Assembly: GCF_014203665.1 (NCBI RefSeq)
Contig: NZ_JACHJN010000003.1
Coordinates: 496,001 to 560,000, forward strand
From: Saccharothrix tamanrassetensis
Lineage (GTDB): Bacteria > Actinomycetota > Actinomycetes > Mycobacteriales > Pseudonocardiaceae
Direction of reading: 5' to 3'
Length of the DNA: 64,000 nt
Shown: piece after piece, positions 38,706-48,202 of the stretch
Position numbering within the stretch: position 1 is the stretch's first letter
Layout of the letters: the number at the start of each line of letters is the position of its first letter
The notes under the pieces: generated by a model
Database searches by the model: none
Told to the model about the DNA's origin: nothing
What the model saw: the letters and a program-made list of their open reading frames with translations, nothing else
Made by a program: the position numbers and the translations under genes

Positions 38706-38760
38706 AGGCCAAAGCTAGACCGGGGCGTAGTGTCTTGCGGGGGGCCTACAGAGGAGACGC

Positions 38761-38955
38761 ATGTCCACTGAACGACGGATCGGCCCGGCGAAGGAACGCG
38801 ACCGGCTTGCGGACGCCCGTGAGGATGAACGCGCTCATGCGGCGATCCGGAACGTCAGGGCGGCCCGGATGATCGCGGGCCGCGCGGACAGCGCGGAAGA
38901 GTGCACGCTGCTGCTGGAGATGCTGGGCATCGAACCGGCGGAAGTGCGCCGCTGA
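38761..38955 (+). CDS. Small charged protein (64 residues)
   Basis: A small, highly charged, helix-rich protein of unknown function ([20 protein letters not shown]-like composition in residues 10-30, ending [12 protein letters not shown]). AGAGGAG is placed well before the ATG, which supports expression. A strong terminator follows 5 bp after the stop. Confidence 0.65.
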   Translation: MSTERRIGPAKERDRLADAREDERAHAAIRNVRAARMIAGRADSAEECTLLLEMLGIEPAEVRR

Positions 38956-38960
38956 ACAGG

Positions 38961-38996
38961 CCGAGGGCCCCGTTCCGGCTGGAACGGGGCCCTCGG
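38961..38996. terminator. Strong bidirectional terminator hairpin
   Basis: A perfect 16-bp stem (CCGAGGGCCCCGTTCC with its complement) and GGCT loop lies between the convergent small-protein and csp genes. It should serve both strands. Confidence 0.92.
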
Positions 38997-39008
38997 TCGA
39001 TCCGTGGA

Positions 39009-39212
39009 TCAGATCAGGTTGACGTTGGTGGCCTGGGGGCCCTTGGCGCCCTGGCCGACGTCGAAGCTCACGCGCTGGTTCTCCTCCAGGCTGCGGTAGC
39101 CGTTGCCCTGGATCTCCGAGTAGTGCACGAACACGTCCGTGCCGCCGTCCTCGGGGGAGATGAAGCCGAAGCCCTTCTCCGAGTTGAACCACTTCACAGT
39201 GCCCTGGGCCAT
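39009..39212 (-). CDS. csp: Cold-shock protein, CspA family
   Basis: A 67-residue single-stranded nucleic-acid-binding beta-barrel. RNP1 (KGFGFISPE) and RNP2 (VFVHYSEI) motifs are intact, starting [17 protein letters not shown]. It acts as an RNA chaperone. GAAGGAACACC precedes the ATG. The 450 bp upstream to hisF holds no gene; a long structured 5' leader is likely, as in other csp genes. Confidence 0.97.
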   Translation of the reverse strand: MAQGTVKWFNSEKGFGFISPEDGGTDVFVHYSEIQGNGYRSLEENQRVSFDVGQGAKGPQATNVNLI

Positions 39213-39309
39213 CTGGTGTTCCTTCTTCAAGCAGTTTGCCGGCGGGGCTGGTGCGCCACCGAGGCCGGTTCGCGGCGGGGACTCTCCCGTGGAACCCAGA
39301 GGAAAATCA

Positions 39310-39337
39310 CACGCTCGAAACACGTTTCGCGAGCGTG
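39310..39337 (-). promoter_or_regulatory. Hairpin in the probable csp leader
   Basis: CACGCTCG (39310-39317) pairs with CGAGCGTG (39330-39337), and AAAC pairs with GTTT inside, with a 2-base bulge. The hairpin lies 98-125 bp upstream of the csp start. It could be part of a temperature-responsive leader or a terminator for an unseen transcript. The rest of 39213-39662 shows no gene. Confidence 0.45.
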
Positions 39338-39662
39338 GAAGACACGGACACAAAACCTACGACCACTTACCAGTGAACCACGGGTCGGGCCGAAATGCTG
39401 CATCGGCGCCCGGAAATGCGATCTGCGTCGCTATCCCGAACCCCGTCGCCGGCCGCCGGATGACCTCCCGGAGAGGGTGAACGTGCTGCTCAGAGAGGGT
39501 ACGCGAGTCGGATTCGCGATCCGGAGCCGGTGTCGACGCCCGATCACGCGTTCGGGCGAGTCGCCGGCCGCCGGGTCCGCGCCGGCCGCCGGCCCGGCGC
39601 GCCCCCCGTGCCGCGTCCGGGTGGCGGGAGTCGCCGGGTGCCCTCCCCGTAGGCTTCGTCCC

Positions 39663-40436
39663 ATGTCAGTCGCGGTGCGCGTGATCCCCTGCCTGGACGT
39701 CGACCGGGGGCGGGTGGTGAAGGGGGTCAACTTCACCAACCTGGTGGATGCCGGTGACCCGGTCGAACTGGCCCGCGCCTACGACGCCGAGGGCGCCGAC
39801 GAGTTGACCTTCCTGGACGTGACGGCGTCCTCCTCGGACCGCGAGACGACGTTCGACGTGGTCCGCCGCACGGCCGAGCAGGTGTTCATCCCGCTCACCG
39901 TGGGCGGCGGCGTGCGCACCCCGGACGACGTCGACAAGCTGCTGCGGGCCGGCGCGGACAAGGTCGGGGTGAACACCGCCGCGATCGTCCGCCCCGAGCT
40001 GCTGGGCGAGCTGTCCCGCCGGTTCGGTGCGCAGTGCATCGTGTTGTCCGTGGACGCCCGGCGCGTCCCGGAGGGCGAGCGGCCCACCCCGTCCGGTTTC
40101 GAGGTCACCACGCACGGCGGGCGCAAGGGCACCGGCATCGACGCCGTCGAGTGGGCCGCCAGGGGTCAGGAGCTGGGCGTCGGGGAGATCCTGCTGAACT
40201 CCATGGACGCCGACGGCACCAAGGCCGGGTTCGACCTGGAGCTGATCAAGCTGGTGCGCGGGGTGGTGGACGTGCCGCTGATCGCCAGCGGTGGCGCCGG
40301 CGTGGTCGAGCACTTCCCGCCCGCCATCGAGGCCGGAGCCGACGCCGTGCTGGCCGCGAGCGTGTTCCACTTCGGCGAGCTGCGCGTCGCGGACGTGAAG
40401 AAGAGCCTGCGCGACGCGGGCGTGGAGGTGCGCTGA
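39663..40436 (+). CDS. hisF: Imidazole glycerol phosphate synthase, cyclase subunit
   Basis: A 257-residue beta/alpha barrel that uses HisH-derived ammonia to make imidazole glycerol phosphate and AICAR. Catalytic aspartates D12 ([14 protein letters not shown]) and D131 (LSVDARR) are present, as are [10 protein letters not shown] and [13 protein letters not shown]. Its TGA is followed directly by the ATG of the next gene (TGAATG). Confidence 0.97.
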   Translation: MSVAVRVIPCLDVDRGRVVKGVNFTNLVDAGDPVELARAYDAEGADELTFLDVTASSSDRETTFDVVRRTAEQVFIPLTVGGGVRTPDDVDKLLRAGADKVGVNTAAIVRPELLGELSRRFGAQCIVLSVDARRVPEGERPTPSGFEVTTHGGRKGTGIDAVEWAARGQELGVGEILLNSMDADGTKAGFDLELIKLVRGVVDVPLIASGGAGVVEHFPPAIEAGADAVLAASVFHFGELRVADVKKSLRDAGVEVR

Positions 40437-40805
40437 ATGCTGCGCGACGCACCCACCGAGGTCCGGCTGGCCACGCTGATCGGCGCGGCGGGCGGCCTGC
40501 TGTTCGTGCTGGAGGGCCTGATCCGCTGGCAGTCCGACGGCGACTCGGCCTGGATCAGGTTCCCGGTCATCATCCTGGTGCTGGAGCTGCTGGCGGTGGG
40601 CGGTCTGCTGGCCCGCTTCCGGCCCGCCCGGCTGACCGCCGCGTTCATCTACGGCCTGGTCGGGCTCATCCACCTGCTGGCCGTGCTGAACCAGGGTCCG
40701 GTGTGGGTGCGCCTGCTGTCCGGCGTGCTGTCCGCCGGGCACATCTTCGCGGTCGTCCTGCTGAACACCCGACCGGCAAGGCTGCACTTCGGAGGTGCGC
40801 GTTGA
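40437..40805 (+). CDS. Small four-span membrane protein between hisF and hisI
   Basis: A 122-residue protein with hydrophobic segments at about 11-29, 41-61, 65-84 and 92-112. It follows hisF without a gap, and its stop overlaps the hisI TTG (TTGA). Unknown role; the tight packing suggests a conserved member of the operon. Confidence 0.78.
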   Translation: MLRDAPTEVRLATLIGAAGGLLFVLEGLIRWQSDGDSAWIRFPVIILVLELLAVGGLLARFRPARLTAAFIYGLVGLIHLLAVLNQGPVWVRLLSGVLSAGHIFAVVLLNTRPARLHFGGAR

Positions 40806-41173
40806 GCGGTGCTCTCGACCCGGCCATCGCCGCACGGCTCAAGCGCACGTCGGATGGACTCGTCTGCGCGGTGGCGCAGCGCCGTGGCACCAATGAGGTG
40901 CTGATGGTGGCGTGGATGGACGACGAGGCCCTGCACCGCACGCTGACCACGCGCCGTGCCACGTACTACTCGCGCAGCCGTCAGCGGCTCTGGGTGAAGG
41001 GCGAGACGTCCGGGCACACGCAGTACGTGCACGAGGTGCGGTTGGACTGCGACGGCGACACGGTCCTGCTGCTCGTGGACCAGGTCGACGAGGCCTGCCA
41101 CACGGGCGACCGGACGTGCTTCGACTCCACCGTGCTGCTGGGCGAGGCCGAGGCCGAGGCTCCGGTCGGCTGA
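40802..41173 (+). CDS. hisI: Phosphoribosyl-AMP cyclohydrolase
   Basis: A 123-residue zinc enzyme without the HisE pyrophosphohydrolase domain. Signatures: [50 protein letters not shown] and the zinc cysteines in [10 protein letters not shown]. The TTG start at 40802 is chosen because GGAGGTG lies 5-6 bases upstream and it overlaps the preceding stop (TTGA). Confidence 0.95.
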   Translation: MSGALDPAIAARLKRTSDGLVCAVAQRRGTNEVLMVAWMDDEALHRTLTTRRATYYSRSRQRLWVKGETSGHTQYVHEVRLDCDGDTVLLLVDQVDEACHTGDRTCFDSTVLLGEAEAEAPVG

Positions 41174-41215
41174 CGACCGGCAGGGCCGGCGTCGCGGGTC
41201 AGTCGATGTCGCCGG

Positions 41216-41830
41216 TCAGCCGATGTCGCCGGTCAGGTAGCGCTGGAGGTTCGGCGCCACGGCTTTGACCATGGTCTCCACGTCGGCGCTGGCCAGCGGC
41301 TCGAACCGGACCACGTAGCGGACCATGCCCATGCCGAAGATCTGGGTGGCGGCGAGCGTCGCCCGCAGCTCCTGCCGGTCGGCGCCCACGGTGGCCAGCA
41401 CCCGCCGCAGCAGGGTCTGCACGAAGAATTCGCGCAGCACCTCGGCCACCCGCTCCTGGGCCGTGACGCTGCGCACCATGGCCGCGAAGTGGCCGCCCCC
41501 GGTGGCGTCCCAGACGCCGAGGAAGCTGCGCACCATGCGTTCGCCCATCTCCTCGGGCGGACCGTCGAGCAGCCTTTCGACCAGCGTGTTCGGGTCGATC
41601 GGCACCTGCAGCACGGCCTTGGCGAACAGGCCTTCCTTGCCGCCGAACCAGTGGTTCACCATCGCCGCGTCGACGCCCGCGCGGGCCGCGATGGACCGCA
41701 CCGTCGCCCCCTCGTAGCCGCGTTCCACGAACGCCGCGCGCGCGGCGGCGAGCAGCGCGGCCTTGGTGTCCTCACCGCCCGCGCGGCGACCCCGGCGCTT
41801 GGGCTCGCCCTGTTGCGTGCCGTCGTTCAT
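41216..41830 (-). CDS. TetR-family transcriptional regulator
   Basis: A 204-residue repressor-type protein. The N-terminal helix-turn-helix reads ALLAAARAAFVERGYEGATVRSIAARAGVDAAMVNHWFGGKEGLF (about 22-68, given in pieces because of length). The C-terminal ligand domain resembles the AcrR/TetR_C type. ATG at 41830; an upstream GTG-type extension is less likely. A TTTCA-N8-TGAAA imperfect palindrome at 41860-41877 could be its operator. Its target is unknown. It converges with hisI. Confidence 0.88.
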   Translation of the reverse strand: MNDGTQQGEPKRRGRRAGGEDTKAALLAAARAAFVERGYEGATVRSIAARAGVDAAMVNHWFGGKEGLFAKAVLQVPIDPNTLVERLLDGPPEEMGERMVRSFLGVWDATGGGHFAAMVRSVTAQERVAEVLREFFVQTLLRRVLATVGADRQELRATLAATQIFGMGMVRYVVRFEPLASADVETMVKAVAPNLQRYLTGDIG

Positions 41831-41879
41831 TTCTCCATCATGGGGCACGTCCCACCTTTTTTCAACGCGTGATGAAATA

Positions 41880-42388
41880 GTCACCGCCCGGCGTCACCAC
41901 GAGACTGACCCGACGGCCCTCTCCACCCTGGGACCGCCCCGAGCGGCCCTCTACCACCCTGGGACCGCCCCGAGCGGCTCTCCACCCTGAGACCGGCTTG
42001 AGCGGCACCCTCAGCGCCTGAGACGCCTCGAGCGGCCCTCTCAGCTTCACCCACCGGAACTGTCGTTCCCTCGTGGGACAATGGAATCGGGGGCCGGAGG
42101 CCACAGCGGAGGTCGATGCCGAAGCCGAAGACGGACCGATGTCGAAGGCCGAAGCGGAGTCGGGCCGGAGCCGGCGGATCGACGCCGGAGCCCGCCGCCA
42201 CCCTGGCTGACCTGCGGCCTGTCGGTCCCACCGCCTGCGGCACCCGCCGTTCCCGATCGCCTGTCGGTCCCACCGCCTGCGGCACCCGCCGTTCCCGATC
42301 GCCTGCCGGCCGCGCCGCCCGGCGTCACCACCGATCGCGGCGACCGGATTTTCAGCCGGCCGGAGGCCATATAGGACGGCACGGCACA
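41880..42388. repeat. Repeat-rich region upstream of trpE
   Basis: About 500 bp without a gene. The left part (41915-42040) has four degenerate ~30-bp units around CCACCCTGGGACCGCC and CGAGCGGC. At 42217-42258 and 42259-42300 there is an exact 42-bp tandem duplication, with a third degenerate copy following. No tryptophan-rich leader peptide or attenuator hairpin typical of trp control was found. Open frames through it have no domain content. Confidence 0.75.
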
Positions 42389-43939
42389 ATGTCGTCCATG
42401 GTGAGCGTCATCGGTGCAGGCGCGGGTCTGGGCGAGGTCAGCCCGACGCGCGAGGAGTTCCGCGAACTCGCCGCGCAGCGGCGGGTCATCCCGGTGGTGC
42501 GCCGGCTGCTCGCGGACGCGGAGACCCCGGTCGGGCTCTACCGCAAGCTCGCGGCCGACCGGCCCGGCACGTTCCTGTTCGAATCCGCCGAGAACGGCCG
42601 CTCCTGGTCCCGCTGGTCCTTCGTCGGCGCGCGCAGCGCAGGCGCGCTGACCGCGACCGGCGGCGAGGCGTTCTGGCTCGGACCGCACCCGGTGGGCCTG
42701 CCCGAGGGCGGCGACCCGCTGGTCGCCCTGCGCGAGACGATCGAGGTGCTGCGCACCGACCCGCTGCCCGGCCTGCCCCCGCTGACCGGCGGCATGGTCG
42801 GCTACATCGGCTACGACGCCGTGCGCCGCCTGGAGAAGCTGCCCGAGCTGGCCGCGGACGACCTGCGGGTGCCCGAGCTGGTCATGCTGCTGGCCACCGA
42901 CCTGGCCGCGCTCGACCACCACGAGGGCACCGTCACGCTCATCGCCAACGCCATCAACTGGGACGACTCGGCCGCACGCGTCGACGCCGCCTACGACGAC
43001 GCGGTGGCGCGGCTGGACCGGATGACCCAGGACCTGCAGAGCCCCGCGCCGCCCACGGTCGCGGTGTTCGCCCGCCCGAAGCCCGAGTTCGTGCGCCGCC
43101 GCTCCCAGCAGGAGCACTACGAGGTGGTGGAGAAGGCCAAGGCCGCGATCCGCGCGGGCGAGGCGTTCCAGGTCGTCCTGTCGCAACGCTTCGAGATGCG
43201 CACCAGCGCGGACCCGCTGGACATCTACCGCGTGCTGCGCACCTCGAACCCCAGCCCGTACATGTACCTGCTGCGGCTGGACGACTTCGACATCGTCGGG
43301 TGCAGCCCCGAGTCGCTGGTGACCGTGCGGGACGGCAAGGCGACCACGCACCCCATCGCGGGCACCCGCTGGCGCGGCGTGGACGACGAGGAAGACGCCC
43401 TGCTGGAGAAGGACCTGCTGGCCGACCACAAGGAACGCGCCGAGCACCTGATGCTGGTCGACCTGGGCCGCAACGACCTGGGCCGGGTGTGCAAGCCGGG
43501 CACGGTGACCGTGGTCGACTTCTTCAAGGTCGAGCGGTACAGCCACGTGATGCACATCGTGTCCACGGTCAGCGGCGAGCTCGCCGAGGGGCGCACCGCG
43601 TTCGACGCGGTGGCCGCGTGCTTCCCGGCCGGGACGCTGTCCGGCGCGCCCAAGCCCCGGGCGATGGAGATGATCGAGGAGCTGGAGCCGACCCGGCGCG
43701 GCCTGTACGGCGGTGTCGTCGGCTACCTGGACTTCGCGGGCGACGCAGACACCGCCATCGCCATCCGCACCGCGCTGGTGCGGGACGGCGTGGCGTACGT
43801 GCAGGCGGGGGGCGGCATCGTGGCCGACTCCGATCCCGTCGCCGAGGACAACGAGTGCCTGAACAAGGCCGGCGCGGTCCTCTCCGCCATCGCCACCGCG
43901 CAGACGATGGCCCCGGCGGTGGACCCCGCGCGTGTCTGA
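42389..43939 (+). CDS. trpE: Anthranilate synthase component I
   Basis: A 516-residue chorismate-utilising enzyme, first step of tryptophan synthesis. Signatures: [70 protein letters not shown] and the C-terminal [22 protein letters not shown]. The N-terminal segment [17 protein letters not shown] carries the ESA-type tryptophan feedback motif. ATG at 42389 or 42398; the Shine-Dalgarno is weak (AGGAC). trpG is not in the window. Its end overlaps the next gene by 8 bp. Confidence 0.95.
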   Translation: MSSMVSVIGAGAGLGEVSPTREEFRELAAQRRVIPVVRRLLADAETPVGLYRKLAADRPGTFLFESAENGRSWSRWSFVGARSAGALTATGGEAFWLGPHPVGLPEGGDPLVALRETIEVLRTDPLPGLPPLTGGMVGYIGYDAVRRLEKLPELAADDLRVPELVMLLATDLAALDHHEGTVTLIANAINWDDSAARVDAAYDDAVARLDRMTQDLQSPAPPTVAVFARPKPEFVRRRSQQEHYEVVEKAKAAIRAGEAFQVVLSQRFEMRTSADPLDIYRVLRTSNPSPYMYLLRLDDFDIVGCSPESLVTVRDGKATTHPIAGTRWRGVDDEEDALLEKDLLADHKERAEHLMLVDLGRNDLGRVCKPGTVTVVDFFKVERYSHVMHIVSTVSGELAEGRTAFDAVAACFPAGTLSGAPKPRAMEMIEELEPTRRGLYGGVVGYLDFAGDADTAIAIRTALVRDGVAYVQAGGGIVADSDPVAEDNECLNKAGAVLSAIATAQTMAPAVDPARV

Positions 43940-44423
43940 GGTGCCGGCCGGGCGCCCCCGGCAGAGACGTCCACTGTGGATCGTCGTGCTGTCGCTGCTG
44001 CTCGGCTCGGCGGCGCTGTGGGGGTCCTCGCAACTGGTCTGGGACACCTCGGCGGACCGGAGGGGCGACGAGGTGCTGCCCTCCCTCGTGCCGTTGGCGC
44101 TGCTGTGCCTGGCCGCCATCGCGGCCGTGGTGGCGTTGAGCGGCTGGGCGCGGCGGGTGCTGGGTGCCGTCGTGGTCGCGGCGGGCGGCACGGCGGTGTT
44201 CCTCGGGGTGACGGCGTCCGGCGCGCTGCCCGGCCGCGGACTGGCCTGGCTGGGCGGGTTCCTGGTGCTCGGCGCGGGGGTCCTGCTGGTCGTGCGCGGC
44301 GGCGCGATGCCCCGGCTGGGCGGCGGCTACCAGACGCCCGGCGCGGCCAAGCGCAGCACCGATCCCGAGCGCGAGCTGTGGAACGCGCTGGAGCGCGGTG
44401 ACGATCCCACGGACCGGGACTGA
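43932..44423 (+). CDS. Trp-region conserved membrane protein
   Basis: A 163-residue protein with spans at about 15-33, 51-70, 76-96 and 104-122 and a hydrophilic C-terminal tail. It matches in position and layout the actinobacterial membrane protein always found between trpE and trpC. GTG start lies 8 bp inside trpE. Function unknown. Confidence 0.85.
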   Translation: MSEVPAGRPRQRRPLWIVVLSLLLGSAALWGSSQLVWDTSADRRGDEVLPSLVPLALLCLAAIAAVVALSGWARRVLGAVVVAAGGTAVFLGVTASGALPGRGLAWLGGFLVLGAGVLLVVRGGAMPRLGGGYQTPGAAKRSTDPERELWNALERGDDPTDRD

Positions 44424-44576
44424 CCGGCGGCTGACGGCGGGCTGACTCCCGGGCGCCGCACGTTTGCGCACGTCGGCTCGGAAGGGCCCCGGTCATCTGC
44501 GCGAACGGGACTACCCGGTGGCCGGACGGGGTTCATACCGGGGTTAGCATCCTCGTGGCGGGAAGGGGAGCATGAC

Positions 44577-44636
44577 GTGCGGGAGCTTGCGAGCGAACTG
44601 GATGGACTGACGGACACGGGCGAGGTGCTCGGATGA
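44577..44636 (+). CDS. 19-codon candidate leader ORF upstream of trpC
   Basis: GTG at 44577 follows a strong GGGGAG with 6-base spacing and gives a 19-residue acidic peptide ([19 protein letters not shown]). Its TGA overlaps the trpC ATG (ATGA), so trpC would be coupled to it. An alternative ATG at 44572 would give a 12-residue peptide with one Trp, but is too close to the ribosome-binding site. TAGCAT at about 44546 may be a -10 element for a trpC promoter. Confidence 0.45.
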   Translation: MRELASELDGLTDTGEVLG

Positions 44637-45442
44637 CCGTGCTGGAGTCGATCATCGAAGGCGTCCGCGAGGACCTCGCCGTGCGCGAGGCGGAACTGCC
44701 CTTCGACGTGCTCAGGGAGAAGGCCGCCAAGGTGGCGCCGCCGCAGGACGTGATGGCCGTCCTGCGCTCGCCCGGGGTGGGCGTGATCGCCGAGGTGAAG
44801 CGGCGCAGCCCGTCCAAGGGCGCGCTGGCGGACATCCCGGAACCGGCGGAGCTGGCCGCGCAGTACGAGTTGGGCGGCGCGCGGGCGATCAGCGTGCTGA
44901 CCGAGCAGCGCCGCTTCGGCGGGTCGCTGGCGGACTTCGACGCGGTGCGGGCCGCGGTCGGCGTTCCGTTGCTGCGCAAGGACTTCATCGTCAGCCCGTA
45001 CCAGGTGCACGAGGCGCGCCTGCACGGTGCGGACCTGGTGCTGCTGATCGTGGCGGCGCTGGAGCAGAACGCCCTGGTGTCCCTGTTGGACCGGGTGGAG
45101 TCGCTGGGCATGACGGCGCTGGTGGAGGTGCACACGGCCGAGGAGGCCGACCGCGCGCTGGAGGCGGGCGCGAGCGTCATCGGCGTGAACGCGCGCAACC
45201 TGCACACGCTGGAAGTGGACAAGGACGTTTTCGGGCGGATCGCGCCCGGCCTGCCCTTCGAGACGATCAAGATCGCCGAGTCCGGGGTGACCGGGCCGGG
45301 CGACCTGATGGCCTACGCGGGCGCGGGTGCCGACGCGGTGCTGGTCGGCGAATCACTCGTGACGAGCGGCGACCCCAAGGTCGCGGTGAACAAGCTGGTG
45401 ACGGCGGGGTCGCACCCCGCCTGTCCCCGGCCGAGCCGGTAA
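44633..45442 (+). CDS. trpC: Indole-3-glycerol phosphate synthase
   Basis: A 269-residue beta/alpha barrel, not fused to TrpF. Family motifs: [70 protein letters not shown]. It is downstream of the trp membrane protein and 11 bp before trpB. The C-terminal tail [10 protein letters not shown] is an extra beyond the barrel. Confidence 0.96.
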   Translation: MTVLESIIEGVREDLAVREAELPFDVLREKAAKVAPPQDVMAVLRSPGVGVIAEVKRRSPSKGALADIPEPAELAAQYELGGARAISVLTEQRRFGGSLADFDAVRAAVGVPLLRKDFIVSPYQVHEARLHGADLVLLIVAALEQNALVSLLDRVESLGMTALVEVHTAEEADRALEAGASVIGVNARNLHTLEVDKDVFGRIAPGLPFETIKIAESGVTGPGDLMAYAGAGADAVLVGESLVTSGDPKVAVNKLVTAGSHPACPRPSR

Positions 45443-45453
45443 GGGAGCAGCGC

Positions 45454-46677
45454 ATGTCGCCCGGCCAGTTGGCACCGACACCCCACGACCCCGACGAGCG
45501 GGGCCACTTCGGGCCGTGGGGCGGCCGGTACATGCCGGAAGCGCTCATCGCGGCGGTGGACGAGCTCGCGGCGTTCTACGAGAAGGCCCGGATCGACCCG
45601 GAGTTCCTCGACGAGTTCTTCCGGCTGCTGCGCGACTACGCCGGGCGGCCGTCGCTGCTCACCGAGGCACCGAAGTTCGCCGCGCACGCCGGTGGGGCGC
45701 GGGTGTTCCTCAAGCGGGAGGACCTGAACCACACCGGCTCGCACAAGATCAACAACGTGCTGGGCCAGGCGCTGCTCACCAAGCGGATGGGCAAGCAGCG
45801 GGTCATCGCGGAGACCGGCGCGGGCCAGCACGGCGTGGCGACCGCCACCGCGTGCGCCCTGATGGGCCTGGACTGCGTCATCTACATGGGCGAGGTCGAC
45901 ACCGAGCGGCAGGCGCTGAACGTGGCCCGGATGCGGCTGCTCGGCGCCGAGGTCATCCCGGTCAAGACCGGCTCGCGGACGTTGAAGGACGCCATCAACG
46001 AGGCCCTGCGCGACTGGGTGGCCAACGTCGACGACACGCACTACCTGCTCGGCACGGCGGCGGGTCCGCACCCGTTCCCGGTGCTGGTCCGCGACTTCCA
46101 CCGGGTGATCGGCATCGAGGCGCGCGCGCAGGTCCTGGAGCAGGCCGGCCGGCTGCCCGACGTGGTCGCGGCGTGCGTGGGCGGCGGCTCGAACGCGATC
46201 GGCATCTTCCACGGCTTCATCGACGACCCGTCGGTGCGCCTGGTGGGCCTGGAGCCGGGCGGCGACGGCATCGACACCGACCGCCACGGGGCCACGCTGA
46301 CCGTGGGCACGCCGGGCTCGCTGCACGGCGCGATGTCGTACGTGATGCAGGACGAGGACGGCCAGATCACCGAGGCGCACTCGATCTCCGCCGGCCTGGA
46401 CTACCCCGGGGTGGGTCCGGAACACGCCCACCTGAAGGACACCGGCCGCGCCGAGTACCGCCCGGTGACCGACGCGGAGGCCATGGAGGCGTTCGCCCTG
46501 CTGTCCCGGACCGAGGGCATCATCCCGGCCATCGAGTCGGCGCACGCGCTGGCCGGCGCCCTGGTCCTGGGCCGCGAACTGGGTCCGGAGGGGTTGATCG
46601 TGGTGAACCTGTCCGGCCGCGGCGACAAGGACATGGACACCGCGATCAAGTGGTTCGGGCTGGGAGTGGAGTCATGA
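45454..46677 (+). CDS. trpB: Tryptophan synthase beta chain
   Basis: A 407-residue PLP enzyme. The Schiff-base lysine is K98 in [13 protein letters not shown], the [14 protein letters not shown] substrate loop and the GGGSNAIG phosphate-binding loop are intact. Length and the sequence near the start ([16 protein letters not shown]) are those of TrpB1, the form that pairs with TrpA. Stop overlaps trpA (ATGA). Confidence 0.97.
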   Translation: MSPGQLAPTPHDPDERGHFGPWGGRYMPEALIAAVDELAAFYEKARIDPEFLDEFFRLLRDYAGRPSLLTEAPKFAAHAGGARVFLKREDLNHTGSHKINNVLGQALLTKRMGKQRVIAETGAGQHGVATATACALMGLDCVIYMGEVDTERQALNVARMRLLGAEVIPVKTGSRTLKDAINEALRDWVANVDDTHYLLGTAAGPHPFPVLVRDFHRVIGIEARAQVLEQAGRLPDVVAACVGGGSNAIGIFHGFIDDPSVRLVGLEPGGDGIDTDRHGATLTVGTPGSLHGAMSYVMQDEDGQITEAHSISAGLDYPGVGPEHAHLKDTGRAEYRPVTDAEAMEAFALLSRTEGIIPAIESAHALAGALVLGRELGPEGLIVVNLSGRGDKDMDTAIKWFGLGVES

Positions 46678-47459
46678 GCAGGCTTGCCGGGGTGTTCGAC
46701 GCGTGCCGGTCCGAGTCGCGGGCGGCGCTGATCGGCTACCTGCCCGCCGGGTACCCCACGCTGGAGGGGTCGAAGGACGTGCTGCGGACGATGGTGTCGT
46801 CCGGGTGCGACCTGGTGGAGGTCGGCCTGCCGTACTCGGACCCGGTGATGGACGGTCCGACCATCCAGAAGGCGTCCGAGCAGGCGCTGCGCGGCGGGTT
46901 CCGGGTGCGCGACCTGTTCGGCGTGGTCGAGTCGGTGGCCGCGCTCGGTGGACGTGCGGTCGTGATGACGTACTGGAACCCCGTGCTGAAGTACGGGGTG
47001 GACGCCTTCGCGCGCGACCTCGCCGCGGCCGGTGGGCTGGGGCTCATCACGCCGGACCTGGTGCCCGACGAGGCCGCCGAGTGGCTCGAGGCTTCGGAGG
47101 CGCACGACCTGGACCGGATCTTCCTGGTCGCGCCCTCGTCCACCGAGGAGCGCATCGACCTGACCGCTCGGTCTTCGCGGGGCTTCCTGTACGCGACTTC
47201 GGTGATGGGCGTGACCGGGGCGCGTGACGTGGTGTCGTCGGCCGCTCCGGCGCTGGTCGAGCGGGTTCGGGAGCACACCGACCTGCCGGTGGCGGTGGGG
47301 TTGGGCGTGCGGTCCGGGGCTCAGGCGGCCGAGCTGGCGGCCTTCGCGGACGGTGTCATCGTGGGATCGGCCTTCGTGACCGCAGTGCGCGACGACACGG
47401 TGGCGGCGCTCACCGCGGAGCTGGCCGAAGGCGTCCGCCAGGTCCCCAGCCGGGCCTAG
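46674..47459 (+). CDS. trpA: Tryptophan synthase alpha chain
   Basis: A 261-residue barrel that cleaves indole-3-glycerol phosphate. Catalytic E49 and D60 ([17 protein letters not shown]) fall at the same numbers as in E. coli. [11 protein letters not shown] and [15 protein letters not shown] are typical. It ends the trp block. The next 150 bp before the Uma2 gene has no gene. Confidence 0.97.
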   Translation: MSRLAGVFDACRSESRAALIGYLPAGYPTLEGSKDVLRTMVSSGCDLVEVGLPYSDPVMDGPTIQKASEQALRGGFRVRDLFGVVESVAALGGRAVVMTYWNPVLKYGVDAFARDLAAAGGLGLITPDLVPDEAAEWLEASEAHDLDRIFLVAPSSTEERIDLTARSSRGFLYATSVMGVTGARDVVSSAAPALVERVREHTDLPVAVGLGVRSGAQAAELAAFADGVIVGSAFVTAVRDDTVAALTAELAEGVRQVPSRA

Positions 47460-47609
47460 AACACACGTTCGAGTGAACTGATCGCTCAACGGCCGATCAG
47501 GTAGCGGAATCGTCGGTGCCGGTCGGGAAGCTGGGCCCATGATCAAGCCCGCTTCCGATCCGGCGTGCGACACTGGCGTGCGTCGGGCAGTCTCTGGAGG
47601 TGATGCCCG

Positions 47610-48179
47610 GTGGCACTACCGGCCGACTACGAATACGAACGCAGGAACCCCTTGCTCGACCACAATGGGCCGTGGACATTGGCAGATGTCCTGGCCCTGC
47701 CTCAAGACCGCCTTCAGCGCGTCGAACTGGTCGACGGGGCCATCCGCGTGAGCCCCGTCGGCGTCTACCGGCATCAACGGCTGGCCTTCCGCATCGCAAT
47801 GGTGTTGGAGTCGGCCTGCCCGAGTGGACTGGAGGCTACGGCCGGGGTCAACGTCCTGCTGTCGGACACCCGCCTTCTCATCCCGGACTTCACGATCAAC
47901 GTGTCGGGTCCGTTCGGCCTGACCCTTCCTGCGTCGGAGCTGGTGATGGCTGGTGAGGTGCTGTCGCCGAGTACCCGGCTCGACGACCTGATGCTGAAGC
48001 GGAAGCTGTACGCCGAGGCCGGTGTGCCGTTCTACCTCGTCATCGACCCGGAGGGCGACGAGGTGACGGCGACGTTGTTCGAGTTGCCGGAGGGTGAGTA
48101 CGTGGAAGCGGTGCGCAGCGAGGCGGGTGTGCTGAGGCTCGACCGACCCTTCCCGGTAACAATCGAGCTGTCGCCGTAG
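47610..48179 (+). CDS. Uma2-type restriction-endonuclease-like protein (DUF820)
   Basis: A 189-residue protein with a PD-(D/E)XK-type fold: [25 protein letters not shown] (the acidic metal ligand), [35 protein letters not shown]. Such proteins are multiplied in actinobacteria and cyanobacteria; function is unknown though nuclease activity is assumed. GTG at 47610 follows CTGGAGGTGA. A single gene between trpA and lgt. Confidence 0.88.
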   Translation: MALPADYEYERRNPLLDHNGPWTLADVLALPQDRLQRVELVDGAIRVSPVGVYRHQRLAFRIAMVLESACPSGLEATAGVNVLLSDTRLLIPDFTINVSGPFGLTLPASELVMAGEVLSPSTRLDDLMLKRKLYAEAGVPFYLVIDPEGDEVTATLFELPEGEYVEAVRSEAGVLRLDRPFPVTIELSP

Positions 48180-48202
48180 GCCGATTCGGCGCACCCACTA
48201 CG

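Noticed and set aside
41880-42388. A tryptophan-rich leader peptide and attenuator upstream of trpE
   Set aside because: No short frame with neighbouring Trp codons and no terminator/antiterminator pair was found; the region is direct repeats.
42116-42388. A 91-codon N-terminal extension of TrpE
   Set aside because: It would translate the 42-bp tandem repeat and other low-complexity sequence not present in TrpE proteins. ATG at 42389 fits the family.
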